A stretch of DNA of 64,000 bases. Origin: Theobroma cacao. Its lineage: Eukaryota > Streptophyta > Magnoliopsida > Malvales > Malvaceae. Location of the stretch: contig NC_030859.1 in the NCBI RefSeq assembly GCF_000208745.1, forward strand, positions 20,184,874 through 20,248,873, given 5' to 3'. Of the stretch, positions 1-11,543 are shown one piece after another; the first letter of the stretch is position 1; the number at the start of each line of letters is the position of its first letter. A model generated the notes under the pieces. It searched no databases. It saw only the letters and a program-made list of their open reading frames with translations, and was not told the DNA's origin. The position numbers and the translations under genes were made by a program.

Positions 1-2428
1 ACTATAAAGCAAATAACCAAAGCATAAAATTACTTTTACAGCGACACATGGGCCCATATCTAACCAAAATGCATCGGAAGCTGAAAACCTATAGCTTTTG
101 CCGATTCAAGTCCAAATGAAAGTCCTTGTCAAAGTCAGCTAACTATGGAATTCCTCGAGCCTGAAATGTGAGGAAATGAGGGTGGTGAGATTATAAAATC
201 TCAGTAAGTAAACAGACACCATCTAAACTATCTAAAAGAGAGTAAATAGAGATAATTAAAATATTCCATCTAAATATGTATTTCATAACATAAATATACA
301 TTTCATTTAAATAATCAATATGGCTTATGAGTATCTAAAAACTTGGCTCATGCCAAAAATTATTCTCATACTCAATTATCAAGGATACCTTGGCCGAGGG
401 CTATCCCAAATCGAGTCCGTCAAGGCTATTAAAAAGCTATGTGCGCATAAATCATGTTTTTATTTTGTAAACATAGTCGTTCCTTAGCGTTGGCTGAGTT
501 CCCCCTCACGTGGTGGTTTGGCGTGAAGTGAACTCTAAAAGTGTTAGCCTTAAGAGTTATCCACCCGTGCTTCTCATACTGAGGTAAGATACAACGGGGT
601 TCACCGTGCCCTTCTAATAGGCTGGTCCACGAAAACCCGCTCACTGCAGTAAGCTAATAATTATCCCACCAATCAATAAAATTCAATAACATGATATGGC
701 AATTAGCGTAATTCACAGCTTTTCAAGGCGAAAAACACATTTCATATATTTCAACTCAAATACCAATTCAGCCATTAATGCAAATATTGTCATAAGCCAT
801 TTGATTCAAATCATAAATTTACAACACATGAAAACAGTCTCCAATTGCTCTATTTTCAAACCATCATTCAATTTCAAGACAATTTATAAAATCATTTCGT
901 TTAAACACGTTTTGTTTGTAAAACAAAAAGATTTACCATTTAAACTCATTTTTCATAAAATCCACAAAATCGGATAAAACCACTTTAGATAATTAAGACG
1001 ATAGTAAGGTTACTCACAGTACTAGGAGTCGATGTACTCCTAATCCTAGTCTTCAAGCACAATCTCTGTACTTTTACCAGTGTAATTTGCTCACCACCTA
1101 CCCACAATGTACAATACACAATTCACCACATTAATGCTTGACCATTATAAAATCAATTCAGGCTCGGTGTATATGCATGATATGATATGCAACTTATCCG
1201 ACTACCGCTTAAATGCGGTGCTGACCTAATTTGGCCTATTACCCGATTAAATGACAATTGAGTCTGATTTGGCTCCAAATTGCTCCATTTCATTTCTAAT
1301 ATTTCAATTCACTAAATACAATTCCAATAATCTAAAATTCAGCCTAACAACCCTTACAATTCTTCTTGAAAATTTCGGTCATTGTGGTGCACTATCACTA
1401 AAAATTTTCCCATTCCATTTTCTCATCATAAATCATCATTTCATCAATTTTTCAACCAATTCACTTGATCACAAAATCAATTCATTACTTCTACACTTCA
1501 CATAGGGTTCGGCCATTGAAGGTTCATGAGGAAAATAGATTCTTTTCTTGTTGTTTTGTTTCTAAATATGCTAAACTAACTAGAAACACTAACATAACTT
1601 AAAATCAAATCAATCTAACATCTTTCTCTCTCCATACCCATTTTGACCAGCCATGAATCCATCATGAAAACATGTAATTTAGGCATGAAAAATAAGGAGA
1701 AATGCTTAAGGAAAATAGATTTCAAGCTTAAGTTGAAAAATCTTACCTTTTTCACTTGTTTTCCTTGATTTTCCACACTTTGTCTCTTAAAATTCTTCAC
1801 CTAGGGTTTGTTCTTCCTTTCTTTCGCTCTCTTTCTTGCTTGGCCGAATATTTGGAGAGATAATGGGCTGATTTATACAGATTTTTAAGTTAAATAATAA
1901 AATATCCTAAGCTTGACACTTGTCATTTTCTTATTGGTCCTTTTTTTTATACTTTAATAATTATGCTTTCATTCTCCACCACATGATTAGTCAAAAGTCA
2001 AAATAAAGATAAGGGAAGACCATGTGCTGGACAAATGTCCTGGTCGTGGAAAAATTATAATTTTTCCCCTGGGTGGAAAAATTACCATTTTACCCCTATG
2101 CTCCGAAAAATACCGAGATTACAATTTTTCACTTCTCAATCTCAAATCATACTCCAATAAGTCAAATGTGATCAAGATCTTTGAAAAATTTCCCCTTTTT
2201 GTCCTCGGGTGGCAAAATTACCATTTTGCACCTGGATAGTGAAATTTTCGGTTTGACTCCAAATTGATCCTCGAACTTCGAATCACCATTCTAAGTCATT
2301 CTTGGACTATAAAATTTTCAATTTCACCCTAACATCTCTATTTGATCTAGTTCGAGGTTTAAATCAATTTTGTTGTACCTCTAGGCACAATACCACCTTT
2401 TGTAAATTCTTCGAAACTCTCCTAGCAT
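1..2428 (-). mobile_element. Long-LTR retrotransposon remnant (probable Ty3/gypsy LTR)
   Basis: Read on the minus strand, this stretch matches the sequence at 63111-64000 in order. Shared landmarks include a block at about 2230-2300 (GATTCGAAGTTC followed by TTTGGAGTC), alternating segments resembling GGTAAAATGGTAATTTT, and an AGGTGAA...AAGTG...GGTAAGA stretch at about 1740-1800. Similarity to the right-hand copy starts near 2428, which I take as the 5' boundary. The sequence runs off the window at base 1, so the LTR or LTR plus internal region is longer than 2.4 kb. Short open frames inside (for example 429-644, 696-977, 1251-1505) show no gag or pol motif and are not genes. Assignment to Ty3/gypsy rests on the general look of long plant gypsy LTRs and is inference. 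Confidence 0.6.
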
Positions 2429-2459
2429 GCAAACATACTATCCATCACATGTATGTCAG

Positions 2460-3500
2460 ACAAGTATTTTATAGAGTCAGGCTTTACACTTTAATATTTG
2501 AAAACTTCAATTATAGAGTCTACACTTTACTATAACAATAATTTTAATAATATCTAAATGTTTGTTATGTCGATATATACGTGTACTATTTTTAAGCTAT
2601 AATAAAATTTCATAAAGCTGCACTCATATCTTCTCTTCTTTCAAATTTATACTTACCATAATATAATATTCTCTTTTAAATTAAATCTTCACTTTTTAAA
2701 TGACTCAGAAATTTTAGGAATAAGTTATCTTGTTTTACAACTTTTACCTTAAATTGACTCAAAAGTGGATAGGTCCTACCTAAAGTTAGTATTTTATTGA
2801 AAAATAAATTAAAAAGTGTTCATTTTGAGAAACTGGATATTATTTTAAATATTCAAAAATAAGAAAATGAACGTTCAATTTGTGTAAAAAATAATAATTC
2901 AATAAATTTTAGATGAAATAAGCTTGAATGGGATGCCTTTTATAAAAATTTCTCAATCAACAATTATATGTGCAATTTGCAAGCACAGTGGAATGAAGTT
3001 GGACTTGCGAACTACCATATTAAATAAGTAGTTTCTTTTCGTTTTCCTTTAAAGTATTTTTGTTTTTATTTTTATGAGAAAAGTCATGATATGACGAATT
3101 GTGCAAAGTTCGTTTTATCCTCTTAAAGTCATGATATTGGCCTTGCACTCCTTCACCTTATTCTTCCATCTAACTTTATCATTTTCAACTGTAAAAATAT
3201 AATTAAGATAGATGGAATTTACAATTCTACAATGACAAATGACCCAAGAGCATTTTTTGTCCATTAAATGACCCAAGATTTAAAGGTCAAATAAAAACAC
3301 TATCCCACTGTTCTCAAAGCATGATCACTGCATGTTTCTGATTAAGCTCAATTTCGTAATTTTCCATATCATTATCCCAAAAACAGGTTAACTAAATTTG
3401 AACACATGATTTCCTAAAGGTGACTTTGGCAATTGAGGGAAGTGGTCCATGGAGCAAGTCTGACTTGGAAATGCTTGAAAGGCTGTCACAATTTTGTAAA
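2460..3500. repeat. RLP-array flank repeat, copy 1
   Basis: This segment is closely repeated at about 7060-7960, with a partial, more diverged copy at about 5170-5600. Shared landmarks in copies 1 and 3 are the run ATCTTCTCTTCTTTCAAATT (2627 and 7219), the stretch reading GCAATTTGCAAGCA followed by GTTGGACTTGC (about 2972 and 7422), and the string CTTTTCGTTTTCCTTTAAAG (about 3035 and 7507). No coding sequence is seen. It corresponds to DNA upstream of the intact EIX-type receptor gene and is best read as the 5' flank of a lost tandem copy. Confidence 0.7.
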
Positions 3501-4009
3501 TTTAGCTGAAAGAACGTGTTCTTAGCAAGAAATTATTCAACAGAGTGTTTTCGGGTGAAACATCCCTTGTTTAGATATTTCGATCAATAATTATACATCA
3601 AATCAATACTGTGAAGAAATGCAATGAAGTTGGACTTTTGAACTACTCTATTAAATTTTAAGAGAAAAACAGTAAACATCTTTGACAAATCAATAACCCA
3701 GTTCTTATGTTCCGTCAAGCTAAGATCGTGAATTAAAATCCCCTCTTAACTTGGTGTTGACATGAAAAATAATAGATAAGATTAATGGATTGTCCCTAAA
3801 TTGTGTTAGAATTGAGATTTTCCTTAAGTCTTAATTCCAATTGATAGTTAGAATTTTACTTGAGGTCTTGTTTTTTGTCCTTAAGTTGACAATGTATGAG
3901 AGTAAAATTCATAAACCCCCTTAAGTATACTTTAAATTTAATTTTTGGAATAGAAATTGAAATGTTTAATTATATATTACTAGCTTAATGAGACTCTAAA
4001 ACTATATTA

Positions 4010-4230
4010 AAAACCATTCAGTTTATAAGCTTAATCCCATGCTGATCATTAGAGGAGGGGTTTCTAATCTTAAGTTCTGACATGAGCATATGATTCCTCT
4101 GGATGTTATTTTTGTTCCAGCTGTTAATTTCACTGGTTTTGAAATTGATTACAACTTTAATGATTCAGAGACAAACAATTCATATATCAGGTTAACCATC
4201 ATGGCAATACATAACTGGAATGTTGGCTTT
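4010..4230 (+). pseudogene. Orphan 3' flank of a lost EIX-type RLP copy
   Basis: The sequence resembles the DNA just downstream of the intact receptor gene (about 11758-11965). Both contain AAAACCATTC followed by TTTATAAG, then CTGTTGATTTCACT or CTGTTAATTTCACT, then CAGGTTAACCATCAT or CAGGTTAACTATCAT, in the same order. No receptor coding sequence precedes it. I infer that a full gene once ended here and that its body was deleted. A 66-codon open frame across 4090-4290 is not supported as a gene. Confidence 0.5.
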
Positions 4231-4679
4231 TACACTCCTTTATTTCATTATTCTGTCTTATTCCATTATTCTTCAATTATAAAAATGTAAATATAGAATC
4301 ATGGTTTGTGCAATTCTAGACTTGCAAATGACCCAAGATTTGAAGGTAATGCTAAAATCAAAACAACATCCGACAATTCTAATCAGATTCATTCTTAATG
4401 AATTGCAATTTACTGGTCGACTAGAATGAATATATATCTGCTGAGGGTTTTTTACACTTTGTAATAAATTTTTTGTTCATAATTTTTGGGCTTTGTGATT
4501 TAAGTGATGACAAATATTAAGTGTTGAACGTTTACAACAACTTTTACAGAATTGCTCTGTTCTCAAAACCATGGCTGAATTGATTTCTGGTTAAGCTCAA
4601 TTAGGTAATTTTCTCCGGTGATTATAAGCAAGGGTTTTAATCAAGTTCTGATGTGAGTGGTGTTGCTTTTTAATCAAGG

Positions 4680-4970
4680 TCAGGAAATATGGCTTTCTCA
4701 TCACAAACAGAGGGAGATTATCTTGGTTGAAATTAGGAAGATTATCATAGTAAAATAGGCTGAAACAGAGAGATTCTCTTGGTTTGATATTTCAAATGAA
4801 TTTAGGTGAATGAATTTCCTCTTATTAAACAGTAAGTAGAACTTTTCCAACTACGATATTGGCTTTTAATTAGAGCTCACTTTAATGGAAAGCACAAGGC
4901 AAATTTACCACTTGCATTGATTTCGATACTAAGGAGAGGAATCATCGTTCTTGCGTCTTGCAGTTTTATA
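4680..4970 (+). repeat. RLP-array flank repeat (5' flank of a lost copy)
   Basis: Bases 4680-4805 (AGGAAATATGGC...AGATTCTCTTGG) are repeated at about 6757-6906. Bases 4895-4965 match the sequence directly before the start codon of the truncated copy at 6148: both have AAAGCA...GCAAATTTAC, an ATCATC/ATCATCATTCTTGC block and a CTT..CAGTTT motif. Similarity stops where the coding sequence should begin. This is a third start region, left after deletion of its coding part. Confidence 0.5.
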
Positions 4971-5169
4971 ATATTAAATATGGTTATTATTAAGAAATTG
5001 ATTTAATATAGATTTTCTCATTTAATTTTAATTTTTAAAATTTGTAAAAATAAAACGATTGTGTCAAGAATGACTCAAGTAGCTATCAAAATGAAATAAT
5101 TGTCAAGAGTACATAAAAGAAGGTTATATTTTTCAAACATTTTTCTCATTTTACCCATTCTCCATCTAA

Positions 5170-5600
5170 ATTTGAACCATAGACTTTGACATTTCAAAAC
5201 TTCAATTACAGGAGGATTCACAGTCTACTATAACAATAATTTTAATAATACTTGAATGTTCGTTAGAACAATAGATTTGTATAATCCTTTAAAGCTATAA
5301 TAATAATATCATAAAGTTGCACTCGGATCTTCTCTTCTTTCAAATTTGTACTTATCATGATATAATATTTTCTTTTAAATTAAATGTCCACCTTTTAAAT
5401 GACACAAAGTTTTAAGAATAAGATATTTTACAACATTTTTTCGTTAAAATGACACAAAAGTTGGAGGGACCCATCTAAAGTTAGTATTTTTATCAAAAAT
5501 TAAATTGAAAAAGTATTTCTTATTTTAAGAAATTGGATATTATTTTAAAATATTCAAAAATAATAAAATGGACATTCAATTTGCAATGCTTTTTACACCT
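5170..5600. repeat. RLP-array flank repeat, copy 2 (diverged)
   Basis: This is a diverged copy of the unit at 2460-2960 and 7060-7400. It shares CTTTGACATTTCAAAACTTC with 7080, and AATAATTTTAATAATA and ATCTTCTCTTCTTTCAAATT with both other copies. The region from 5600 to 6147 has no gene I can support. Confidence 0.6.
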
Positions 5601-6147
5601 TTGCTTTTAGACAAATTTCTCAATGTTAAATATGTAGGACACATATATAAAGTCAACATCATAGACAAATCAATGGCCCACTACTAATTTGGAAAATAAC
5701 ATCATAAGTTCACATCCCCTCTTGACTTTTAAGAAGTAAAGTTGTGGAAAACTCAATAACCGAATGCTCATTCTTTGGAATATAAGATAGTAAATACAAA
5801 TTCCTCTTGTCTTGATACCAAAAGAATCAATATTGGATTGAACTAAAAGAAATATCTTCATTGACTGTGTTGTTCCACAATCTTGTTCAATTCTGAAAAT
5901 TTAGTAGTTAACAATTTTGTAACTAAGTAACCCACTACTCACGCTATGAAAAATTAGCTAATAAATGCAATTCCCACTTGACTTGATTAGAAAGGGAAAA
6001 TGATAGGTTAGAACAATGCATTGCACTTCAAAAAACAAAACAAAAAGAAATCCTATACTTTATCTAATGGAATGCTCAAAGCAAATTTACTACTCAGTGA
6101 TTTACAATTCAAACCAATAAATCATCATTCTTGCTTCTTACAGTTTC

Positions 6148-6492
6148 ATGACCATCACAAGAATGTGTTTGATGTTGAGGTCCTTTCTGTTTCTACTTAC
6201 ACTTTTGGGGCTTTGCCAGTGCATGAGAATTCCAAATGGCTTAAGCCCAAGTGCCAGAGAAGTGAAGATCCAATGCACAGACAAGCAGAGACAAGCTCTG
6301 CTTATGGTCAAGCAAAGCCTCATTGATGATTATGGTCAACTCTCGTCCTGGGGAAACGAAGATGGAAAAAAAGATTATTGTCTATGGAGAGCTGTCCGAT
6401 GTAACAATAGAACACGCCATGTAGTCCTGCTTGATCTTATTAACCCTTGGACCTTTGATAATAACTTGAAGAAGCATAACCCTCTAAGAGAT
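6148..6492 (+). pseudogene. Truncated EIX-type receptor-like protein gene (5' end only)
   Basis: The frame starts at ATG 6148 in the same context (TTTCATGAC) as the intact gene at 8589. It encodes a signal peptide and an LRR N-terminal cap closely similar to that neighbour: MTITRM at the start, then KQRQALLMVKQS, LSSWG, and DYCLWRAVRCNNRTRHV. The last is the [17 protein letters not shown] block with the first cap cysteine of the CC pair changed to Tyr. Similarity ends at about codon 115, at the LRG residues of the first repeat. The sequence then runs directly into array flank DNA that is also found near 4560, giving a stop at 6511-6513. All LRRs, the transmembrane segment and the tail are missing, so the product could not be a working receptor. 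It is a deletion relic; a short secreted peptide is conceivable but unsupported. Confidence 0.8.
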
Positions 6493-6499
6493 TGTTCTG

Positions 6500-7010
6500 T
6501 TCTCACATCATGACTGAATAGATTTCTGGCTCAGCTAAGTTGGTAATTTTCTCAGATAATTATAACCAAGGAGTTTAATCAAGTTTTGATGTTAGTGGTG
6601 TCGCCTTTTTATTATTTATATTTGGCAATTTTTCACACCAAATATCCTAAGAATGGACTGTGGCAATTGAGAGAAACGGTCTATTGAGAAAAGAACTGAC
6701 TCGGAAAAGCTTGAGAAGTGGTGATCAAGTCCTTGAATAAACTTCAATTCTTAGATCAGGAAATATGGCGTTCTCATCAGCCTCACTACTGCATAAGCAT
6801 TCAATTCACCACAAACAGAAGTTATCTTGGCTGAAATCAGGAAGATTATCATAGTAAAATAGGCTGAAATAGAGAGATTCTCTTGGTTTGATATTCCAAA
6901 TGAATTGTTTGAAAATTGAGACCAAAATATGTGTAGCTATTGCTATTTGGGAATTGACAGACAAGAATATCGAGAAGCTTACAAAATGAAAATAATTGTC
7001 ACATGTAAAC
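6500..7010. repeat. RLP-array flank repeats downstream of the truncated copy
   Basis: Bases 6500-6612 match 4558-4680 (GTTCTCA...ATGACTGAAT or ATGGCTGAAT, then GATTTCTGG, GGTAATTTTCTC, AGTTTAATCAAGTT). Bases 6757-6906 match 4680-4805. They carry no coding sequence; the 86-codon minus-strand open frame at 6806-7066 is a chance frame inside the repeat. Confidence 0.6.
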
Positions 7011-7059
7011 AAGAGAATGTTATATTTTCCACACATTTTTCTTTTTTGACCCATTCTCA

Positions 7060-7960
7060 ATCTCAATTTGAACTATAAACTTTGACATTTCAAAACTTCA
7101 ATAATACAGTCTACAACTTACTGTAACAACAATTTTAATAATATCTCAATGTTTGTTACATTGATAGATATGTACACTATTTTAAAGTTACAATAATAAT
7201 TTTATAAAACTGCAGTCATATCTTCTCTTCTTTCAAATTTGTACTTATCATAATATAATATTCTCTTACAAATTAAATGTTCACTTTTTAATTGACAAAA
7301 AATAATAATTCAGTAAATTTTAGATGAAGTAATGTTGATCCTTTTAGCATTTTAGAGCATGAATGGGATGCTTTTTGATACCTTGGTTCTTCATACAAAT
7401 TTCTCTATCGACAATTACATGTGCAATTTGCAAGCATAGTGGAATTAAGTTGGACTTGCAAACTACCATATTAAATAAGTAGGACATATATTAAATAAGT
7501 AGTTTCTTTTCGTTTTCCTTTAAAGTATTTTTGTTTTTATTTTTTATGAGAAAAGTCAATACATGACGAATTGTGCAAACTTTGTATTATCCTTTTAGAG
7601 TCATGATATTGGCCTAACACTCCTTTACCCTATTCTTCCGTCTAACTTCATCATTTTCAACTGTACAAATATAATTAAGATTGATTGAATTTACAACTCT
7701 ACAATGACAAATGACCCAAGATTTTTTTTTTTTGACCATTAAATGACCCAAGATTTTAAGGTAAAATAACAAAAAACAAAAACATTATCCCACAATTCTA
7801 TATATTCATTATCCCAAAAAAAGGTTATCTCAATTTAGTGGTGTCAATTTTTTCCATTCTTTTGGCTTCTTTAACACAAATTTCCTAAAGGTGGAATTTA
7901 GCACATGAGGGACATGGTCCATGGAGCAACACTGACTTGGAAATATGCTTGAAAGGCTGT
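7060..7960. repeat. RLP-array flank repeat, copy 3 (upstream of the intact receptor)
   Basis: Near-collinear with 2460-3500, at about 4.5 kb spacing. It contains a small internal duplication of ATTAAATAAGTAG at 7470-7503 that copy 1 lacks. Because it lies just upstream of the intact gene at 8589, it identifies copies 1 and 2 as former upstream regions. From 7960 to 8588 I see no gene. That stretch should hold the receptor promoter and 5' untranslated region, but no element can be named with confidence. Confidence 0.7.
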
Positions 7961-8588
7961 TGCATATAGTCCTTGAAGAAACTTGATTACTTGATATTGG
8001 TTGACTTGACTTGATATCAAAGGAGATTTTTAATTCTACTGTTAATGTATAAAAAAATTATGTAGTATTATTTATTTTGGAAAGCACAAGGCAAATTTAT
8101 GGCCAGATTCTTTGATTTGGATTCTAATGTGTTGAAAGTTAGTCTCTGGTTCCATACGCTGCTGGGAGTAAAGATATCAAGTTTGGATTGAAGAAGAGGA
8201 TCTTATCTGCTACTTACAAAGTTATTTAACTTTTTGGTTATTTCAACTTTCTTTGTTATTTAGTTTTTTCAGTCAGGCAACGTGTTAGCTTTTGCACAAT
8301 TGGAGCAAAGTACAGCTGACAACCTTACTGGTGTTGGACCTTTTGTTAAGCTGCTTTTTTTTTTATTTTTAATATTTTATCTATTGCTTTTATATTGTAA
8401 GCTGGTATGGGACTTCACGGGTCAATTCAAGCAAGTCTTCTTCATTTTCTTTGCCAAGTGTCTTTTACTGGTTTGAAATGAGCCTCCTTTCTTGACCAAG
8501 ATCTGACCTACAAGACTTTCTTTATACTTTTCATAAATCGTTTCGTAAGGACGACCCATAATCAAACCAAATATTGTCTCGCAATTTC

Positions 8589-11543
8589 ATGACAATCATC
8601 ACAAGAATGTGGGAAAAGTGCAGGTCTTTTCAGATTCTACTGATGTTTCTTTGGTTTTGCCTTGGCATAACAACTGCGGATGGCTTCAACCTAAGTGCCA
8701 AAGAGGATAACATCCGATGCATAGAGAAGGAGAGACGTGCTCTCCTTATGTTCAAGCAAAGCATTGTTCATGATTCTGGTCGACTTTCGTCATGGGGAAG
8801 CAAAGATGGAGAAAAAGATTGTTGTCTATGGCGAGGTGTCCGGTGTAGCAACAGAACAGGCCATGTAATCATGCTTAACCTTCATAATCCTCTTGATGAC
8901 TATTATGCCTATCAGAATAATCGTCTGAGAGGTACGATTAATCCTTCACTGCTTGAACTGCAACATTTAAGATATTTAGACCTTAGTGAAAATGATTTTG
9001 GAGGAAGTCGATTTCCAAATGTAAATGACTCCCTAAGCAAGTTAAGATACCTCGATCTTCATGGAACTGGATTAAATTCTGCAATACTGTATCAGCTTGG
9101 GAATCTTTCTTCTTTACGATATCTCGACCTTAGTTCGAATAACCTTAGTGAAGCCAAGGATTGGCCGCAACTACTCAACAAGCTTCCTTACCTAGAAGAC
9201 TTGAAGTTGAGCGATTGTAGTCTTCCGATTATCCTTTCTCCACCTTCCCTCACTAATTCTACTTCAACACAAATTTCTATTGATCTGTCAAGAAACGAAC
9301 TTACTTCTTCCATTTACCCGCTGTTGTTCAATATTACCAGCCAAATTGTTGATCTTAACCTTGATGATAACTCGTTAGGTGGCTCAATTCCGGATTTTTT
9401 CAGGAATATGATTTCTCTTAAACATCTTTCTCTTTCGGTAAATAACCTTGAAGGTGATATTCCGAAATTCCTTGGGAACATGTGTACTGTTGAAACATTA
9501 TCCCTTGCAGTCAACAACCTCAGTGGATCAATTATTCCAGGGTATTTTGGGTGCTTAGAAAATTCATTGCAGTTTTTGGACCTATTTGCAAATAACTTTC
9601 ATGGTCCATTAGTGTTACCTCATATTGCAAGATTTTCTTCCTTAAGAGAGCTTCATCTCTCACATAATAAATTAAATGGCTTTCTGTCAGAGACCTTTAA
9701 TTTGAAACAACCTTCCAAGCTTACTGACTTGTATTTGTCAAGAAACCAACTTAAAGGGACGTTACCTGATTTCACAATATTTTCATCTTTGAAAGCATTA
9801 CTTATTAATGATAACCAATTGAACGGAGCTGTCCCTGAAAGTTTGGGATGCTTATCTGAGCTTGAACATTTGTATTTTTCTCGAAATTCTTTCGAAGGTG
9901 TGATATCTGAAACTCATTTCAAAACTCTCTCCAAATTAAGGTTTCTTGACTTGTCGTTTAACCATTTGGTTGTGAATTTTAGCTCTGGTTGGGTTCCTCC
10001 TTTTCAGTTACATCAAATTTATCTATCATTTTGCAAATTGGGGCCTCACTTCCCAAAATGGCTTCAAACTCAAAAAGAATTTCAAGATCTTGATATCTCT
10101 GGTGCTGGAATTTCGGATTCTATCCCTGATTGGTTTTGGGACCTACCTCCATACTTATTATCTTTGAATCTCTCTCATAATCAAATGACTGGCATGGTAC
10201 CAGACTTATCATCACTCAAGTTTAAGGAATTTCCTGGAATGGATTTAAGTTTTAACATGTTTGAGGGTCCGTTGCCAGTGCTTCCTTATAACATGACATC
10301 AATAATTCTTGCGAAAAATAGGTTTTCAGGATCAGTTTCTTCATTATGTAAGATTGCAGCTGGGACTTTGAGCATGCTTGATCTTTCTGATAACCTATTG
10401 TGTGGAGTGCTTCCTGATTGCTTTTTTCACTGGCAAAACCTAAGTGTTTTGAATTTAGCAAATAACAACTTCTCAGGGGTTATTCCGACAACTGTGGGAT
10501 CGCTGTTGTCAATTGAAACAATTAATTTGCGCAATAATAGCTTCTCTGGAGACTTACCTTCTTCTTTGAAGAATTGCAATCTGTTGGAATTTTTGGACTT
10601 AAGCGAGAATATGTTTTCTGGAAGTATTCCGGCCTGGATAGGAGAAAACTTGTTATCTTTGATTTTTTTGAGTCTACAAGCTAATGAGTTTTATGGGAGG
10701 ATACCTTCCAATTTATGCCAATTGGCAAAGATACGGATTCTGGACCTCTCCCAAAACACTCTCGCTGGATCAATACCATTGTGCCTTAATAATTTGACTG
10801 CCATGGCTCAAAAAGGAGATCCAGATGATGATATCATTGAACAAGTATATGATCATTCAGGCCAAGGTAATGGTTTTTTTGTAGGCTTTTATACCGCGAA
10901 GGCATGGGTTGGATGGAAAGGAAGAAGGCACGAGTATGAAAGAAGCCTTGGACTGTTAAGGATCATTGATCTTGCAAGTAATAAATTAGATGGAGAAATT
11001 CCAGATGAGATAACAAGACTTTCTGAATTGGTTGAATTGAACTTATCGGGGAACAATTTGATTGGGTTTATTCCTGAAAACATTGGTCAGTTGAAACAAT
11101 TAGAATCACTTGATTTGTCAAACAACCAATTGTCAGGGCGAATTCCTAACAGCATGGCCGATCTAAACTTTTTGAGTGACTTGAACCTGTCATATAATAA
11201 CTTATCAGGAAAAATTCCAACGAGTACTCAACTCCAATCCCTTGACGCTTCAGCCTTTTCTGGTAATCAAGCACTATATGGGCCTCCAATTACACAACAG
11301 AGCCCCAAAAATAAGACGGTTCAAGCTCAGCCACCAGAAGAAGAGAGAGATGAATTCAATAGATGGTTATATGCTGGAATGGGAATCGGATTCTTCATGG
11401 CATTTTGGGGAGTTATTGGCACTCTACTGTTAGAGCGTTCTTGGAGGCATGCATATTTTCGACTCTTGGATAGCTGGACTGACTCACTGTACGTGACATT
11501 CATGCTGTGGAGTGCAAGATTGGAAAGGAAGTTCAAAAGTTAG
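8589..11543 (+). CDS. EIX-type leucine-rich-repeat receptor-like protein
   Basis: A single-exon gene for a 984-residue cell-surface receptor without a kinase domain. ATG 8589 is chosen over an upstream in-frame TTG because the truncated paralogue begins at the equivalent ATG. The order is: signal peptide (about 1-31); LRR N-terminal cap with the CC and WxGVxC motifs (about 44-95); about 28-30 extracellular LRRs of the LxxLxxLxLSxNxLxGxIP type with many N-glycosylation sequons; a non-LRR island (about 737-787, GDPDDD to GRRHEYE); four more LRRs; a Pro/Glu-rich juxtamembrane stretch; a membrane helix at about 926-948 with GMGIG; and a 36-residue basic tail with YFRL. This architecture matches tomato EIX1/EIX2 and related RLPs, which perceive fungal xylanase or other apoplastic ligands and signal through SOBIR1/BAK1-type kinases. 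The ligand cannot be inferred. Decayed copies of the same gene lie immediately upstream. Family assignment is sure; function in immunity is inference. Confidence 0.92.
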   Translation: MTIITRMWEKCRSFQILLMFLWFCLGITTADGFNLSAKEDNIRCIEKERRALLMFKQSIVHDSGRLSSWGSKDGEKDCCLWRGVRCSNRTGHVIMLNLHNPLDDYYAYQNNRLRGTINPSLLELQHLRYLDLSENDFGGSRFPNVNDSLSKLRYLDLHGTGLNSAILYQLGNLSSLRYLDLSSNNLSEAKDWPQLLNKLPYLEDLKLSDCSLPIILSPPSLTNSTSTQISIDLSRNELTSSIYPLLFNITSQIVDLNLDDNSLGGSIPDFFRNMISLKHLSLSVNNLEGDIPKFLGNMCTVETLSLAVNNLSGSIIPGYFGCLENSLQFLDLFANNFHGPLVLPHIARFSSLRELHLSHNKLNGFLSETFNLKQPSKLTDLYLSRNQLKGTLPDFTIFSSLKALLINDNQLNGAVPESLGCLSELEHLYFSRNSFEGVISETHFKTLSKLRFLDLSFNHLVVNFSSGWVPPFQLHQIYLSFCKLGPHFPKWLQTQKEFQDLDISGAGISDSIPDWFWDLPPYLLSLNLSHNQMTGMVPDLSSLKFKEFPGMDLSFNMFEGPLPVLPYNMTSIILAKNRFSGSVSSLCKIAAGTLSMLDLSDNLLCGVLPDCFFHWQNLSVLNLANNNFSGVIPTTVGSLLSIETINLRNNSFSGDLPSSLKNCNLLEFLDLSENMFSGSIPAWIGENLLSLIFLSLQANEFYGRIPSNLCQLAKIRILDLSQNTLAGSIPLCLNNLTAMAQKGDPDDDIIEQVYDHSGQGNGFFVGFYTAKAWVGWKGRRHEYERSLGLLRIIDLASNKLDGEIPDEITRLSELVELNLSGNNLIGFIPENIGQLKQLESLDLSNNQLSGRIPNSMADLNFLSDLNLSYNNLSGKIPTSTQLQSLDASAFSGNQALYGPPITQQSPKNKTVQAQPPEEERDEFNRWLYAGMGIGFFMAFWGVIGTLLLERSWRHAYFRLLDSWTDSLYVTFMLWSARLERKFKS

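Noticed and set aside
696..1505. Open frames of 84-93 codons at the left window edge
   Set aside because: They lie on the antisense strand of LTR-like DNA and encode Ile/Phe/His-rich sequence typical of AT-rich non-coding frames.
8574..8588. Upstream TTG as the start of the EIX-type receptor
   Set aside because: TTG is not a usual plant start, and the ATG at 8589 aligns with the start of the truncated paralogue.
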